From Manis javanica (lineage: Eukaryota; Chordata; Mammalia; Pholidota; Manidae), in the NCBI RefSeq assembly GCF_040802235.1, contig NC_133164.1, positions 117,074,302 to 117,138,301 on the forward strand: a stretch of DNA of 64,000 nucleotides. The letters are read 5' to 3'. The notes beneath the pieces were generated by a model, which worked only from the letters and a program-made list of their open reading frames with translations, did no database searches and was not told the origin of the DNA. Each line of letters starts with the position of its first letter. Position 1 is the first letter of the stretch. This document shows positions 24,616-35,065 of this stretch, one piece after another. The position numbers and the translations under genes were made by a program.

Positions 24616-25194
24616 GTATGTGGGTTTTTTTGTCCAACACAGATTCCAGAGCGGCCAGAGTCCCTGAGAAGGAGTTAACTTTAGTAAAGCTCTGTGGAAA
24701 CTGGATAAAGCCCAGTGTGAGGGCATCAATCTTTGTCCAACTCAGTCTTAGACCCAAGCTTCCCTAACCTGCCAGGGGTGCTTTATCAACCGTGGGTGCT
24801 GATGGGAATCCTGATGCTGTTATGTGACATAACTGCATCCACGTGCCTGGGAAACCCGAACACCTGAGGCTAGCCAGGGAGGGGCTTGTGGTCAGCCCCG
24901 CAGGAGAACACCAGGCTGCTGGGAGAAGCTGGAAGCAAGGTTCTGCTGTAACATGTTCCTGTCGAATCCTGACGAGGGTCGGGGCCACTGCTCCGTTTAC
25001 CATGCAACACAAAGCCCCGAGACCAAGGGTTGGAATGGCCTTTTATCATCTGCTCTGTGAGAGTCTGTTTCCCCAGGGTGGTGAGGCAACGAGGGACACA
25101 GCCCTGCCGCTGGCTCTGATCTGTAGTCGTTCCTGGTGAACGTCCTCTGGATGCGCTGCCTAGGAGTTACCCTTGTCTTGGTGACATTCATTTT
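24616..25194. mobile_element. Unclassified GC-richer insertion within L1
   Basis: About 0.58 kb of clearly higher GC with several CpGs splits two collinear pieces of one L1 ORF1, so it must be an insertion. It begins with tgtggg and ends near ggtgaca, which would suit an LTR, and its length suits a solo LTR. I cannot name the family and did not find a clean target-site duplication. Open frames on both strands (for example 24843-25139) have no known domain. Confidence 0.55.
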
Positions 25195-25535
25195 CAGTGC
25201 TAAGGGCTGTTTTTTCTGGCTATGGAGTTTGAGGCCACAGTCATTTTCCTTCTGTAATGTAAAGGTTTCATTCCGTTACTTTTTGAAATCCGTTGTTTCT
25301 CTTGAGATAAATGCTGAAACATACCGTTGGTCTGCTAAAGCTAATTTTGCTTTCTCCTCTGTCTGCATTTACAATTTTCTTTTTGTTACTGTTTCTTGTA
25401 AGCAGTTTTCCTGACATCTACTTACCTGGGGTTTTGTTTGTATTTTTTTTCTTCTTAGTTTTTAGGTTTTGTTTTTGATTTTGATTTTCATAACTTTTGA
25501 AAAATTCTCAACCATTCATTCATCAGGTATTATAT
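25195..25535 (-). mobile_element. L1M ORF1 continuation (second piece), minus strand
   Basis: This continues the same reversed ORF1: aagggctgttttttctggctatgg (25202-25225), gaaatccgttgtttctcttgag near 25287, cttgtaagcag, and cataacttttgaaaaattctcaac (25490-25513). The last corresponds to the ORF1 region that reads gaaaattttc in consensus. The order is intact relative to the piece ending at 24615. Confidence 0.72.
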
Positions 25536-26214
25536 TGACTTACTTCTGTCCTAGCTGATCTCATTCAAGTAACCTCTTAACCCCGAGGTTTAACCATTTG
25601 ACTTCTAAATAAAATTGAGGTTGTTGGAGAGCAGTGACTATGCCCTTGGTGGTCCTGTTCCCTGGTTCATTCCATATCCCAAGTGGGAAATAATCTCCTT
25701 CATCCCTCATCTGCTCAGCTTTTTTTCCCTTTATTTGAAAAGTGGATCCAAAAGGTAGCTTCTCCTTGAGTTTCCTTCTTGTTTAGGTCATGTACCATTT
25801 GGCTGCCCTCACACTAATTTTTTCTTTCAGCATCTTAGTTGTTCTCATCAGGTAGTTTGGTTCAAATCAATTAGTATCTCAGCATGAGCAGCAAATACCC
25901 TTTTGGCTCTAAGAGTTTATAGCTGAACATACATTCCCCATTCCAAGCCAATCTCCTTGCTTTCATTTAAATTGAATCAACAAGGTGACTTTTCACCATG
26001 GATGTATTTTTTTCTTCTCAACAAAACAACATTAACTAGTTTCTGTGTGGTACTGTGTGATTGCAGTACTTTACTCATAGTGGATTATGGAAGTTATTGA
26101 TCTGTCTTTGCTGTCTCGGCGCTATACACAAGCCTGGCGTCATGTACGACATGATGGTGAACGTATTGAGGTTGTTGGAGGTTGTTGGAGAGCAGTGACT
26201 GCACACACAATTTT
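25536..26214. other. Insertion of unknown origin with long direct repeat
   Basis: This separates L1 ORF1 pieces and matches no repeat I know. A 26-bp sequence (attgaggttgttggagagcagtgact in first copy, 25614-25639) recurs at 26165-26200, where a 10-bp unit inside it is doubled. The segment between has no poly(A) or poly(T) end, so it does not look like ordinary retrotransposition. Confidence 0.5.
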
Positions 26215-26362
26215 CTTTTTATTGTATCTATATGAAAAGATGGATGTAGAATGAAATTATTGTGGTAATCATTTCACAATATATGTATATCAAACCATCA
26301 TGCTGTATGTTTTAAACTTACAGAGTGGTGTATGTCAATTATTTCTCAGTAAAACTGAAAAA
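26215..26362 (+). mobile_element. L1MA-type LINE-1 3' end, plus strand
   Basis: A short, relatively well-kept L1 terminus: attattgtggtaatcatttc, acaatatatgtatatcaaac, catcatgctgtatgttttaaac, tatgtcaattatttctcagt (26329-26348), then aaaactg and a poly(A) of nine. This 3' end is typical of L1MA9/10-class elements, younger than the L1M copy it sits in. Confidence 0.85.
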
Positions 26363-26574
26363 AAAACTAGTGTATTTTCTCTTTCTAATTTTATAAAATG
26401 TTCTATTTTACCTTCTAATTGTCACCATTCCTGGGACACACTACTTGGATTTTGTAGATTTTATAAGAATAGGCACAAGCATGTGACATTGCTCATAAAT
26501 CTTTCCCTGAACACAAATCTGCAGACTAAGGTTTCTTCAGGTAAGAGAAATATTCTCCTACGATTTATTTGATT

Positions 26575-26905
26575 TATTTAATCTGTAATGGACCTCTGCC
26601 TGTTCCCTTTTCTCCTTCTGGAATTCCTATTATTTGCATGTTAGGTCTTCTAGATGTACCCTTCAAATTCCTCATCTTTTCCCTTACGGTTTCCTTCTGA
26701 CAATTTTCTTCCAAGCCACTGATTCCAGTCTCATCTTTGAACTTATGCTTCATTTACTTACTAAATTATTTATTTAGAATATCATGTTTCATTTAGGTTC
26801 AGAAAATAATTTTGTGCTGACCTGGAATCTCCTTAGTTGTTTAACATTTCTATTCATCAATCTCTTTTATTTTGACTGATTGACGATTTCCCTTTCTTTG
26901 GATAC
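26575..26905 (-). mobile_element. L1M ORF1/5' side (third piece), minus strand
   Basis: The sequence ttctccttctggaattcctattatttgc (26609-26636) and following ttaggtcttctagatgtacc match the next part of the reversed ORF1 (cttctgggactcc, ttaggtcgctt). It therefore continues the element broken at 25535. Beyond about 26700 it decays. Confidence 0.65.
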
Positions 26906-26970
26906 TGACCATTTATATGTGTTGTCTCTGTCTTTCATTGGGGCATAGGTCCATTTTTGAAGACACATGT

Positions 26971-26974
<4 letters not shown>

Positions 26975-27012
<38 letters not shown>
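26975..27012 (+). repeat. (AC)n microsatellite
   Basis: A perfect AC tract of about 38 bp. The 155-codon frame at 26917-27384 simply reads it as Thr/His repeat. Confidence 0.95.
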
Positions 27013-27014
<2 letters not shown>

Positions 27015-27224
27015 TGGGTCACACCATTCCCAGGACATAGCACTTTATTTTTCTCAGATCTTTATGAAAATAACTTCAAGATACTCTTTCATCTCATGGA
27101 GCAGAGGTGAGATACGCTCAGGTACCTTGCACAGGAAATCAACAGACCCCAATTCCAAATTCAAATTTTTACTCAGCTGTCCCGAAATCCCAGCTGATGT
27201 TTGTCAGGAAACAGACAAAGGAAC

Positions 27225-27312
27225 ACACCAGGTATATCAAAATAGTGTGGTATTGACAGTGACAAATTCACAAATAGATCAATGGGACAGAATACAGAGG
27301 TTTGATTTCTGG
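27225..27312 (+). mobile_element. Short L1 ORF2 fragment, plus strand
   Basis: The text atcaaaatagtgtggtattg (27236-27255) followed by cacaaatagatcaatgggac (27270-27289) and agaatacagag matches the conserved ORF2 segment reading atgg tattggc...gatcaatggaacagaatagag. Only this small piece is visible. Confidence 0.62.
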
Positions 27313-30300
27313 GTGTACACTTTTGGGGTCCTTGCCTTTCTCTCAGGTTTTGTACTGGAAATCCTCTTCTCTCTTTCTTGCTGATAAAGACATTTTATTT
27401 TACTTTACTCAGTGATAGGACTGATATTTATTGCAGATCATCCTTACTGCAAATGAAATGTCTCCTTCCTTCACATGCTTTATCTGGGCTCTATTTTACT
27501 AGGCCCTGTTTCTAGAATTAATTTCAATAGATTATTGTGAAGCCTGATGCATTGTTATTTTGACCACACACAGAAGATCTGACTATAAAACATATATTAA
27601 ATACATACCAGTGCAAAGAATCTTAATTCTATTAAAATAGGTTAAATCATTAATGGTAGTCTGAAATAGTAATTCTAAGATGATTATAGTAGTATTGAAT
27701 TTGTAATTGATTTAGAATAGAAAGAAGTATTATAAAATGTATGAGGACATCAGAATTTTGAAAATGTCCATCATATAACCAGATTTCATCTTGGTGTTTA
27801 AAATGTTGCCACAATGATGAAATTACATGACCTAATAAGAATTCCATACCTGAGTTCCATTTCCTTTGTGTTTCTAAATAATACTGGTTGACAATTTGAG
27901 TATAACAGTTGTAGTTATATATAGAATGAAACTTGATTTCAAAGTGTTAATATTAAAATATTTCCATACCCCAAATTTGAATCCATTTTTCAATGGATTT
28001 TATTAACTTCTTAAGGTAAAGTTCAAGGTGAGACATAATACATTACTTTAATTCTAATTATGACTCATAGAATAGACTTTTCCAGTGATTTTGAAATATT
28101 AGCTGATGAAAACACAACCACAAAAGTTTACCTTCTTTTTTAAGCCCCTCTACATATACTTTATATGTTATATTTATATGTAACTTCAAATTTAAAGGTA
28201 ATTAGAACAAAAATTTCAATTTGTTTAAGAAAATCAAAGAAATTTATGATTCTTTGGAAATCTGCCAAGCAGGAAAAAAACCTCATTATAATGTACTTAA
28301 GATAATATTTTCACAATACTTCTTATAATCATTTGAAATTTAGATAGATCTTTTACCTTATAAATTTTATAGATTTCATCCAAATTATTTGTTAGCAAAT
28401 GGAAGTTCATTCTTCAGGGAGAAGATGAGAATGTGTGAACACCAGATAAACTTGAATTAGTTTTCTGAATGTTTTTTTTTAATTGTCCGTAGTTGAATAT
28501 CAACTGTATTTATTTCAAACTATAGATTTTACTTAGGAAATGAATGATTATGTATTTCCAGTTAAGTTAAGATACAACAACATTTTTCAGGTTCTAAAAA
28601 TAGTGTAATCAGAAATGTTGAAGAAACTTTGAAAAATAATTTGTTACCAATATAAGGATATAATATTCACAATTTACAGTATTACTCACCTTAATCAAGT
28701 CACTTACCTGTATCTTAGAGGAAGCGTATAACTAATGGCAAGAAACACTGCATATGGACATTATTTGGGAAAATAAGTGACATATTGCTGATCAGTTTAC
28801 TTCAGAAAAGCGGTAAGTTGGAAACACGTCAAAAACAATTAATACTGCCAACATTAAATAATTTGTCACATATTTCCTCTGATCTCAGGGCTAAACCCAA
28901 AAGGAAATCAAAGTTTACTTAGCAACCTTGGCCCAATGTGATTACCCCAGAATTCAGTTGTAGGTCCAGTGAATTCTTAAATAGTTAACTGTAGGTATTT
29001 TTAATTTGACTGACAGGAGGGTTGGAGTAGATATAGTTGGGTGTTACAAAAATAGAAATTAAACAATGATGGCAGACACATATAGAGCATATTCAATGTA
29101 TGATACACTGTTTTGACTTTACTCATACTAACACATAATATGAGGCATTATTCTATATGCTTTGATAATACAAAAGTGTTGGAAGTGCACGTAGCATCCT
29201 CTAGGTGAGAAGTTAACTTATTGATAAACACAAGAAAAATACTTTTCTATATCTGCAAAGTCATGAGCATTACTAAGCATTAATTAGGTGCAAAAATTTA
29301 ACCATACAAAATAATCTCTCTGGAGGAACTTTGATTTCAGTTGTGAAGATTGTTAAAAATTATGTTCATTTTAGAATACAGTATAATTCGTTAAGTACAA
29401 TGTTCTAGGTGATTTTTTGAGATGATATTCTGGATAGTCAAGGCTTTTATTCTATTTGCCTAGAGCGCCGTCAAGCCATTCAATGGTACTATTACTCCGG
29501 ATGAATGTGCATAATCAAAATAATCAAATTCTGCTTAAAACATTGAGTACCTAATATATAACAAGGACTAATTGCACTAAGTAAATAAATCACACATTAT
29601 ATGCTTTGTGATATGATTTTAAAGATAAGTTAATATATAGAAAAATAATAGAAAGCAACATAATTGAAACCTGGGAATTTAGAGCAAACAAGGTTGCTGG
29701 GGTTCAGAGCAGAGTAGCGTGAATGACTTTAGGAGAATAAACACAACTCCTATAAAAGGAGAAAATGTGAACAGACCACCTGGGAGAGCAGAGCGGCCTG
29801 ATAAATGCCCAAGGAAATACCTGATATGACAACATAGCACACATGAGAGGCAGATGCATATTTTTAGCTAGCTATGCATCATCTGAAAAGGGAAGGAAAT
29901 ATTTTAACATGAAATTTTTTTTAAAACACACACAATTTTTTATTTTGTCTGCCCTGATTTTTTATACTGTAATTGGTGTCTGGTCAGATTATTATAAATC
30001 TTAACATATAATTACAGTAAATTCCCCATATTAGATTTATAACTATCATAATCTTAGAACAGAAAAATTCACTTTTTTGTTACCTTAGCCCAGTATTACC
30101 CAGTCTATCAAAATTTAGGATGGAGAAAGCATTTCAATCTTTTTCTTCTCATTGAATTTCATTGGAAGTAATCAAAACCCCACAAAAGGTTATGAAGTAT
30201 ACTCTAAATAAGTGGCCTTCCTTTACAGATGCTAAATGATAACTAAAATCTCTGAGTTTTCTGGTTGTAGGACTATATAGCCAAACAGACAGTTAAAAGC

Positions 30301-30638
30301 TTCCCTGGAACTTTCTTTCCTCTTTCCCTTTTACTAAAAGGAAGGGATACAATGTAAAACTCAGAATTTTATAACTGAGCTCATAACAAACAGAGAAGTT
30401 CCAATGATCTAAAAATAAAGAGGGGACTAAACCTCAGGTATGAAAACCTTTGTCACATACGAACATCATTTATGATCTTGGTGCTATAGGAGGCTCGGGT
30501 TTAATGCACACAGAGAGAGAGGATCTGAGGTTTGCGGGGAGCACCAGGAGGAAATGACACCCATTCATTAAAGTCAGATGCTTGAAGAATTATACCATTC
30601 AAATGGCAAACTAAAAAAGTGGGTGAGAAATATGTAGT
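27313..30638. other. Intergenic, AT-rich, nothing recognised
   Basis: A 3.3-kb stretch with no gene, RNA gene, microsatellite or repeat that I can identify. The absence of recognisable transposon sequence over this distance could reflect either age or constraint, and the sequence alone does not say which. Confidence 0.45.
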
Positions 30639-31044
30639 TGCAATGGGTTGAATAGTATCCCCTAAATCCAGTGTGTTGGAATCCAAATATCCAGTGACTT
30701 AGAATGGGACCTTATGTGGAGACATGAACTGTACAAAAGCAATAAAAGTAAAGTCATACCATGAGTGGGGCCCTAATCTGGTCAGTCGAGTATAAAAAGA
30801 AGATGTTTGGACCCAGGCAGATACACAGGCACAATGCCATAGGAACGTGAAGATGGCCTTCTGTAGACCAAGAGAATGGCTCAGCACAGATCCCTCCCTA
30901 CAGCCTCGGAGGGGACCAACCAGGCTGACCTTCAGTTTGGACTTTCACCACCAGACTGGGAGACAGTACTCTCTCTCCTGTGAGCCACTCGGTCTGTGGT
31001 ATCTCGTTATAAAGGGTACTTCGTAGCCCTTGTTATCTAATACA
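30639..31044 (+). mobile_element. MaLR/MLT1-type solo LTR, plus strand
   Basis: About 406 bp running from tgcaatgggttgaatagtat to a gttatctaataca end, with the internal landmarks of this LTR class: gggaccttatgtggag, gtcataccatgagtggggcc (30754-30773), and gagccactcggtctgtggta (30981-31000). No internal retroviral sequence is attached. It is the same family and orientation as the copy at 59050-59462. The exact subfamily name is uncertain. Confidence 0.68.
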
Positions 31045-31620
31045 TCCTGTAAAAGAGAAAAAAAAAAGAAAACCAACTCCTTTGAAGATCTTTAATCATA
31101 ATCGAGTTTGCCATTCAAGTTTATACTGTCTTTGTGGTCTTGGAATCCCTTATCTTAAATAATAACATAAAATATGGATACAATATTGTGATGCTCCCTA
31201 AATGAGGTAGAGGATTATAACACTCAGTAGATTTTCTGATGTTCCACAGATGAAGTCTTAATGAACATAAACTCATAATCCAAAATTTAAAATCCCTGGA
31301 GGAAAAAAATCTACCATAAGCAAGAGACAGAAGAAACCACAAGCAGAAGAATTAAATCCCCAAATAATTATTGCAGTCATAGAAAAATAAATGTAAAATT
31401 ATTAGAGAAATAAAAGCAGGGAATAAAGACAAAAAATATACAAATTCTGAAAATTCATTTTTGAAAGTAAAAGAAACTGGAAATTAAAATAATAAAAAGA
31501 AAGCATTGAATTATGTATGTTGCTGCAGATTATGTGAATTTGAGGAAAGAAAGAATTAAAGCAGATATACTGGAATTCACCCCTATGCAATGAAGGGAGA
31601 TTAAAAGATGACAGTACAAT
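31045..31620. other. Intergenic, possible decayed L1
   Basis: A-rich plus strand that may be the upstream part of the following L1 piece, but with no landmark I can rely on. Overlapping minus-strand open frames (31121-31760) are Phe/Leu/Ser-rich shadows of this A-rich DNA. Confidence 0.4.
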
Positions 31621-31629
31621 TTAAAAGAC

Positions 31630-32420
31630 AAATTAAAATATGTATAAAAAGGTGAGAAATTCCAATTTACCTGCACTGGCAATCCCAGAGAAGAGAAAAT
31701 AGAGAATGGGGAAGGTACTATTAAAAAAGCTAACATCTGAGAATTTTCCAAGATTAACATGCATTTTTAGATTTGGAAAGCATATAATCTTGAACATGAG
31801 AAATTTTTTTAAATCCCTAGAATAGAGAAATTTCAGAATACTGAAGACAAAGAGTAGCTCATAAAAACAACCAGATCATATACAAATTAAAAAATCAGAC
31901 ATTTTGACCTGGACAAAGTAGATAGAAGGTAGGGAAGATAAAAGACATCCTCAATGTGATGTGAGAAAACAACTGTGAACTTTGAATCCTCTACTGAAAT
32001 AAGCTGTTACAATATCTGATAGTTAAAAAAAAGTTATCTTCAGATAGAAACCACTGCTAAAATACTATTGTGGGAAGAACTACTAAATTATATATTCAAA
32101 ATGAGAGAAATCAAAAGCCACACAGATTGTGAAATGCAAGGGAAACAGTAGCAAAGAAATTATTGAACATCTGAATAAATCTAAAATGCATTGACTGTGC
32201 AATTCTAGGAAATTAATTACAGTGTCAATTTGGAAGGATATTAAAGTAAAATGAAACTAAAGTACTAGGCCAAAATAGCTTGAAAGATGTAAGGCAAGAT
32301 GGATGGGAATTAGATATAAAATGTTTTCAGATAATTTTGGGGTTTTGTTGTTTAGGGATATATTAATATTTAAATTTATTAAGTCAACTATGAATGTTAA
32401 TTTTGATCATTTCATTAACA
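31630..32420 (+). mobile_element. L1M fragment (ORF1 C-terminal side), plus strand
   Basis: Sense-orientation LINE-1. The segment aactgtgaactttgaatcct (31971-31990) plus ctactgaaataagctgt matches the ORF1 landmark aactgtcaacccagaattctatatccagc. A preceding gaattttccaagatta block (31740-31755) and a following ttatcttcagatagaaacc fit the same order. It is heavily diverged. Confidence 0.6.
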
Positions 32421-32469
32421 TTTAATAAAGTGATACAAACCCTCTAATAAATATATATATGTATTTTCC

Positions 32470-33240
32470 CAAATTGATCTTACCTGTGTAACTAACCCCA
32501 GGTCGAGAAATAGAATATTCCTGGGACCACAAAGGTCTCCTTCATGATTTCTTATAGTCATTCCTTCCCCAAGGAAAATACTTTTTAGATTTCTAACAGC
32601 TGCAGTTTGACTTTCCTAATTTTGTCCTGTATTTGAATGGAATTATATTGTATGCCTTTTTGGCTTACCTTGTTCACAGTTATATTTTGCATTATCAATT
32701 AATTGTAGATGAGTTACATCATTGCTGTACAATGCTATTTGGGTCAGGGCATTACAGTTTATCTGTTGCTCTCTTGATGGACATTTGTGCAGTGTCTAGT
32801 TGGGGGCCACTGGGAATAACTGGGCCATTTGAATACTGTTGCTGTGAACCAGGTAGGACGTGTTTTATGGTAAGCATGCGGACACATTTTTTTGGATCCA
32901 TACCTAGGAGTGACATTGCTTTGTAACAGGATAAGTGTATTTTCAGCTTTAGTTGATGCTGACAAGTAGTCTTTAAAAATACCAGTTTGCACTCCTACCA
33001 GCACTTTATGGGAGTGTGGTTGCCCAGCAACATCCTCCCCAATGTTTGATATTTTCCAACTCTTTTATTTTCATAAATTGGGCAAATGTATACTGATGTT
33101 GCTTGGTGGCTTTAATCTGTATTGATCTGATGACCAATGAAGCTGAGGACTATAAAAATATAGTTATTAGACATTTGGATGATCTTTGGAAAATGCATAT
33201 TCTAGTCTAGGACTATTTCTTTTCGAGCTGTCTTTCTTAT
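32470..33240 (-). mobile_element. L1M LINE-1 3' UTR, minus strand
   Basis: The plus strand gives the reversed 3' UTR in order: aaccccaggtcgagaaatag (32494-32513), ggtctccttcatgatttctt, ttgatggacatttgtgcagt (32773-32792), gatccatacctaggagtgac (32895-32914), ccagtttgcactcctaccag (32982-33001), and ctgatgaccaatgaagctga (33127-33146). It meets the plus-strand L1 piece tail-on. Confidence 0.85.
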
Positions 33241-33369
33241 TTCTACTTTTTAAGCAATTCTATATATAACCCGGACCTGGGATAACTTGGTGGATACGTG
33301 TATGCAAATACCTTCTCTGTCGGTGATATTGCCTCTTGGGTTAATGGCATGTGAGTTCGTGGCCTCTTA

Positions 33370-33850
33370 ATGCAAATGACACCAAATCTTGGAGTTTAAA
33401 AAACAATAATCAATTTAGCCTATCATCAATCTGTGGCTGACTCAGCTGGGTGGTCCGGACTGCAGCAGGCTCACGCGGTCTTGTGCTCACACATGTGTCG
33501 GCGGCACGCTTGGGACTCCCTGTGGTTTGTTACCCCGGTTCATCTTCCCATGGCCTCTGGTTCTCCAGCAGACTGGCTTCACCCACTCACTTGGCAGTCG
33601 CAGGGTTCCAAATGCGGGAACAAAGGGCAAATCCCCATGTTCAAGGGTGGTTCTTCAGTTTTCTCTTGGTTCACATTTTCTAGAGCCCTGTTTGGCCCAA
33701 ATGAAGTCATGTGGCCAACCTGGATTCAAGGGGAGGGAAAACAGATTCCACATATTGATGACAGAATGCAATATCACATTGAGCGGGTAAAGATGCAGGG
33801 AGAGAAAAAATATATCCCATTTTTACAAGCTACCACTGTCTGCATCTGAT
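33370..33850 (+). repeat. LTR-like medium-reiterated repeat
   Basis: The landmarks ggagtttaaaaaacaataat, atctgtggctgactcagctg (33429-33448), tctccagcagactggcttc, gaagtcatgtggccaacctg (33702-33721) and gattcaaggggagggaaaac (33723-33742) occur in the order I know from a common mammalian LTR-like repeat. Family and true strand are not certain. Open frames inside (33433-33849) are incidental. Confidence 0.5.
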
Positions 33851-34430
33851 CCTAGATATTTACATTCTAACCTCACGTAAAATATGCTCATCCTTATCCA
33901 TGATCCCAAAATTCTCATCATTATGGCATAAGTTTCAATGTCCAGAATTTCTCAATCTGTATTAAATTTGACTATAGCTCCTCAGATATGACTGCTCTTG
34001 ATCTAAGAAATATCAACTATTAAAGAGTTATCTGCCTGTGTCATACACACCATGCATATAGTGATAAAGCATCAAGATGACTAAAATAGATACTTCTGTT
34101 CCCAAAGGAAAAAAGCAGGAAGCACAGAGCATTCTATGGCTCCACAGGACTTCGCCATCTCTGGGGACAAGAAATAACCCTTGATTAGACCCCTGTTTCT
34201 CAGCCTTGGAAGTAGGACCCGGATACAGTGTAAGTATAAGAGCAAAAGTCAATGAAATAAGATAATTTCAACAGAAAATATAAGCAGGCACATGTTGCAG
34301 TTAGAATGGCTCTTTCTGCTTGCTTTCAGCCTCTAAAAATGGGAGGGTTTGGAAATCTTTTTGAAATTTGATGAATCTTGGTTCCTTTGGTCCAGGTTGG
34401 TGGTCTTTTTGCTTTACAAGTCTTCACAAT
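33851..34430. other. Intergenic, nothing recognised
   Basis: No gene or identifiable repeat. Confidence 0.45.
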
Positions 34431-34960
34431 TATATATCAAGACCTCTGCTTTGTGGAAAATGGAGTAGATACAATATTTGTTTTTCTTCCTTCTAAGTAC
34501 AATGAAAAACCCTGGATGTTATATTGAAAGCTGGACATACATAAAACATAAGACTCTGAAAGGTAGCAGAGCAAAGTGGCTGTGGATGCTGGGACCTCAA
34601 AATACTGGGGGGATGGTTTCTCTGGATTTGCTTTTAGTCCCGTGTAATCTGAACATGGAACTAACAAAGGCAGCAACCCGAAATGTGAGAAGGTTCAGAC
34701 TTCAAATGCCCCCCAAAAAATTTCTTTCTGTAGCTGGAGAACCAGGAAAGACACAGCCTTGCAAGACAGTAAACTTTTGTCAAATGACCGTGATAGTGAA
34801 TTCTCCAAAGATAAAACGGTGGCTCTACCTCACCAACTTGAAACAAAGGCCAAGAGCCCCCCACACCTCTGCTCTCTCCAGACAGTACCAGGCTGTGGGG
34901 AAAACCCACGCCAAGTGGGTCAGGGAAGGCTGACTAGGGGCTCAGAATTAGCTCAGCTTA
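34431..34960 (+). mobile_element. Possible L1 5' region
   Basis: The GC-richer segment carries a 151-codon frame (34478-34933) without any known domain. Its wording (aaccctggatgtt, ctgggacctcaaaatactgggg, agctggagaaccaggaaag) and its run into a GGA-rich end resemble the 5' leader of old L1 elements. This is an impression only; it could equally be another inserted element. Confidence 0.25.
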
Positions 34961-34964
34961 GAGC

Positions 34965-35065
34965 CGGGAGGGGGAGGAAGTGCAGGTGCGCAGGAGGTGG
35001 CAGAGGTGATGGAGGAAGTGGTAGAGGAGGTGGAGGAGATTTATTATTATTGTGTTGTTATTATT
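34965..35065 (+). repeat. Purine-rich GGA/GGT tract followed by ATT repeat
   Basis: An imperfect trinucleotide tract (gggagggggaggaag, aggaggtggcagaggtgatgg, gaggaggtggaggag) ends at 35040 and is followed at once by ttattattattgtgttgtta. The first part is nearly all purine with G-runs and could adopt a triplex or G-tetrad structure. The Gly/Arg-rich frame across it is not a gene. Confidence 0.8.

Noticed and set aside
26917..27384. 155-codon frame
   Set aside because: It crosses an AC microsatellite and an L1 ORF2 scrap in a frame unrelated to L1.
34478..34933. 151-codon frame
   Set aside because: No known domain. The context resembles an old repeat running into a GGA tract.
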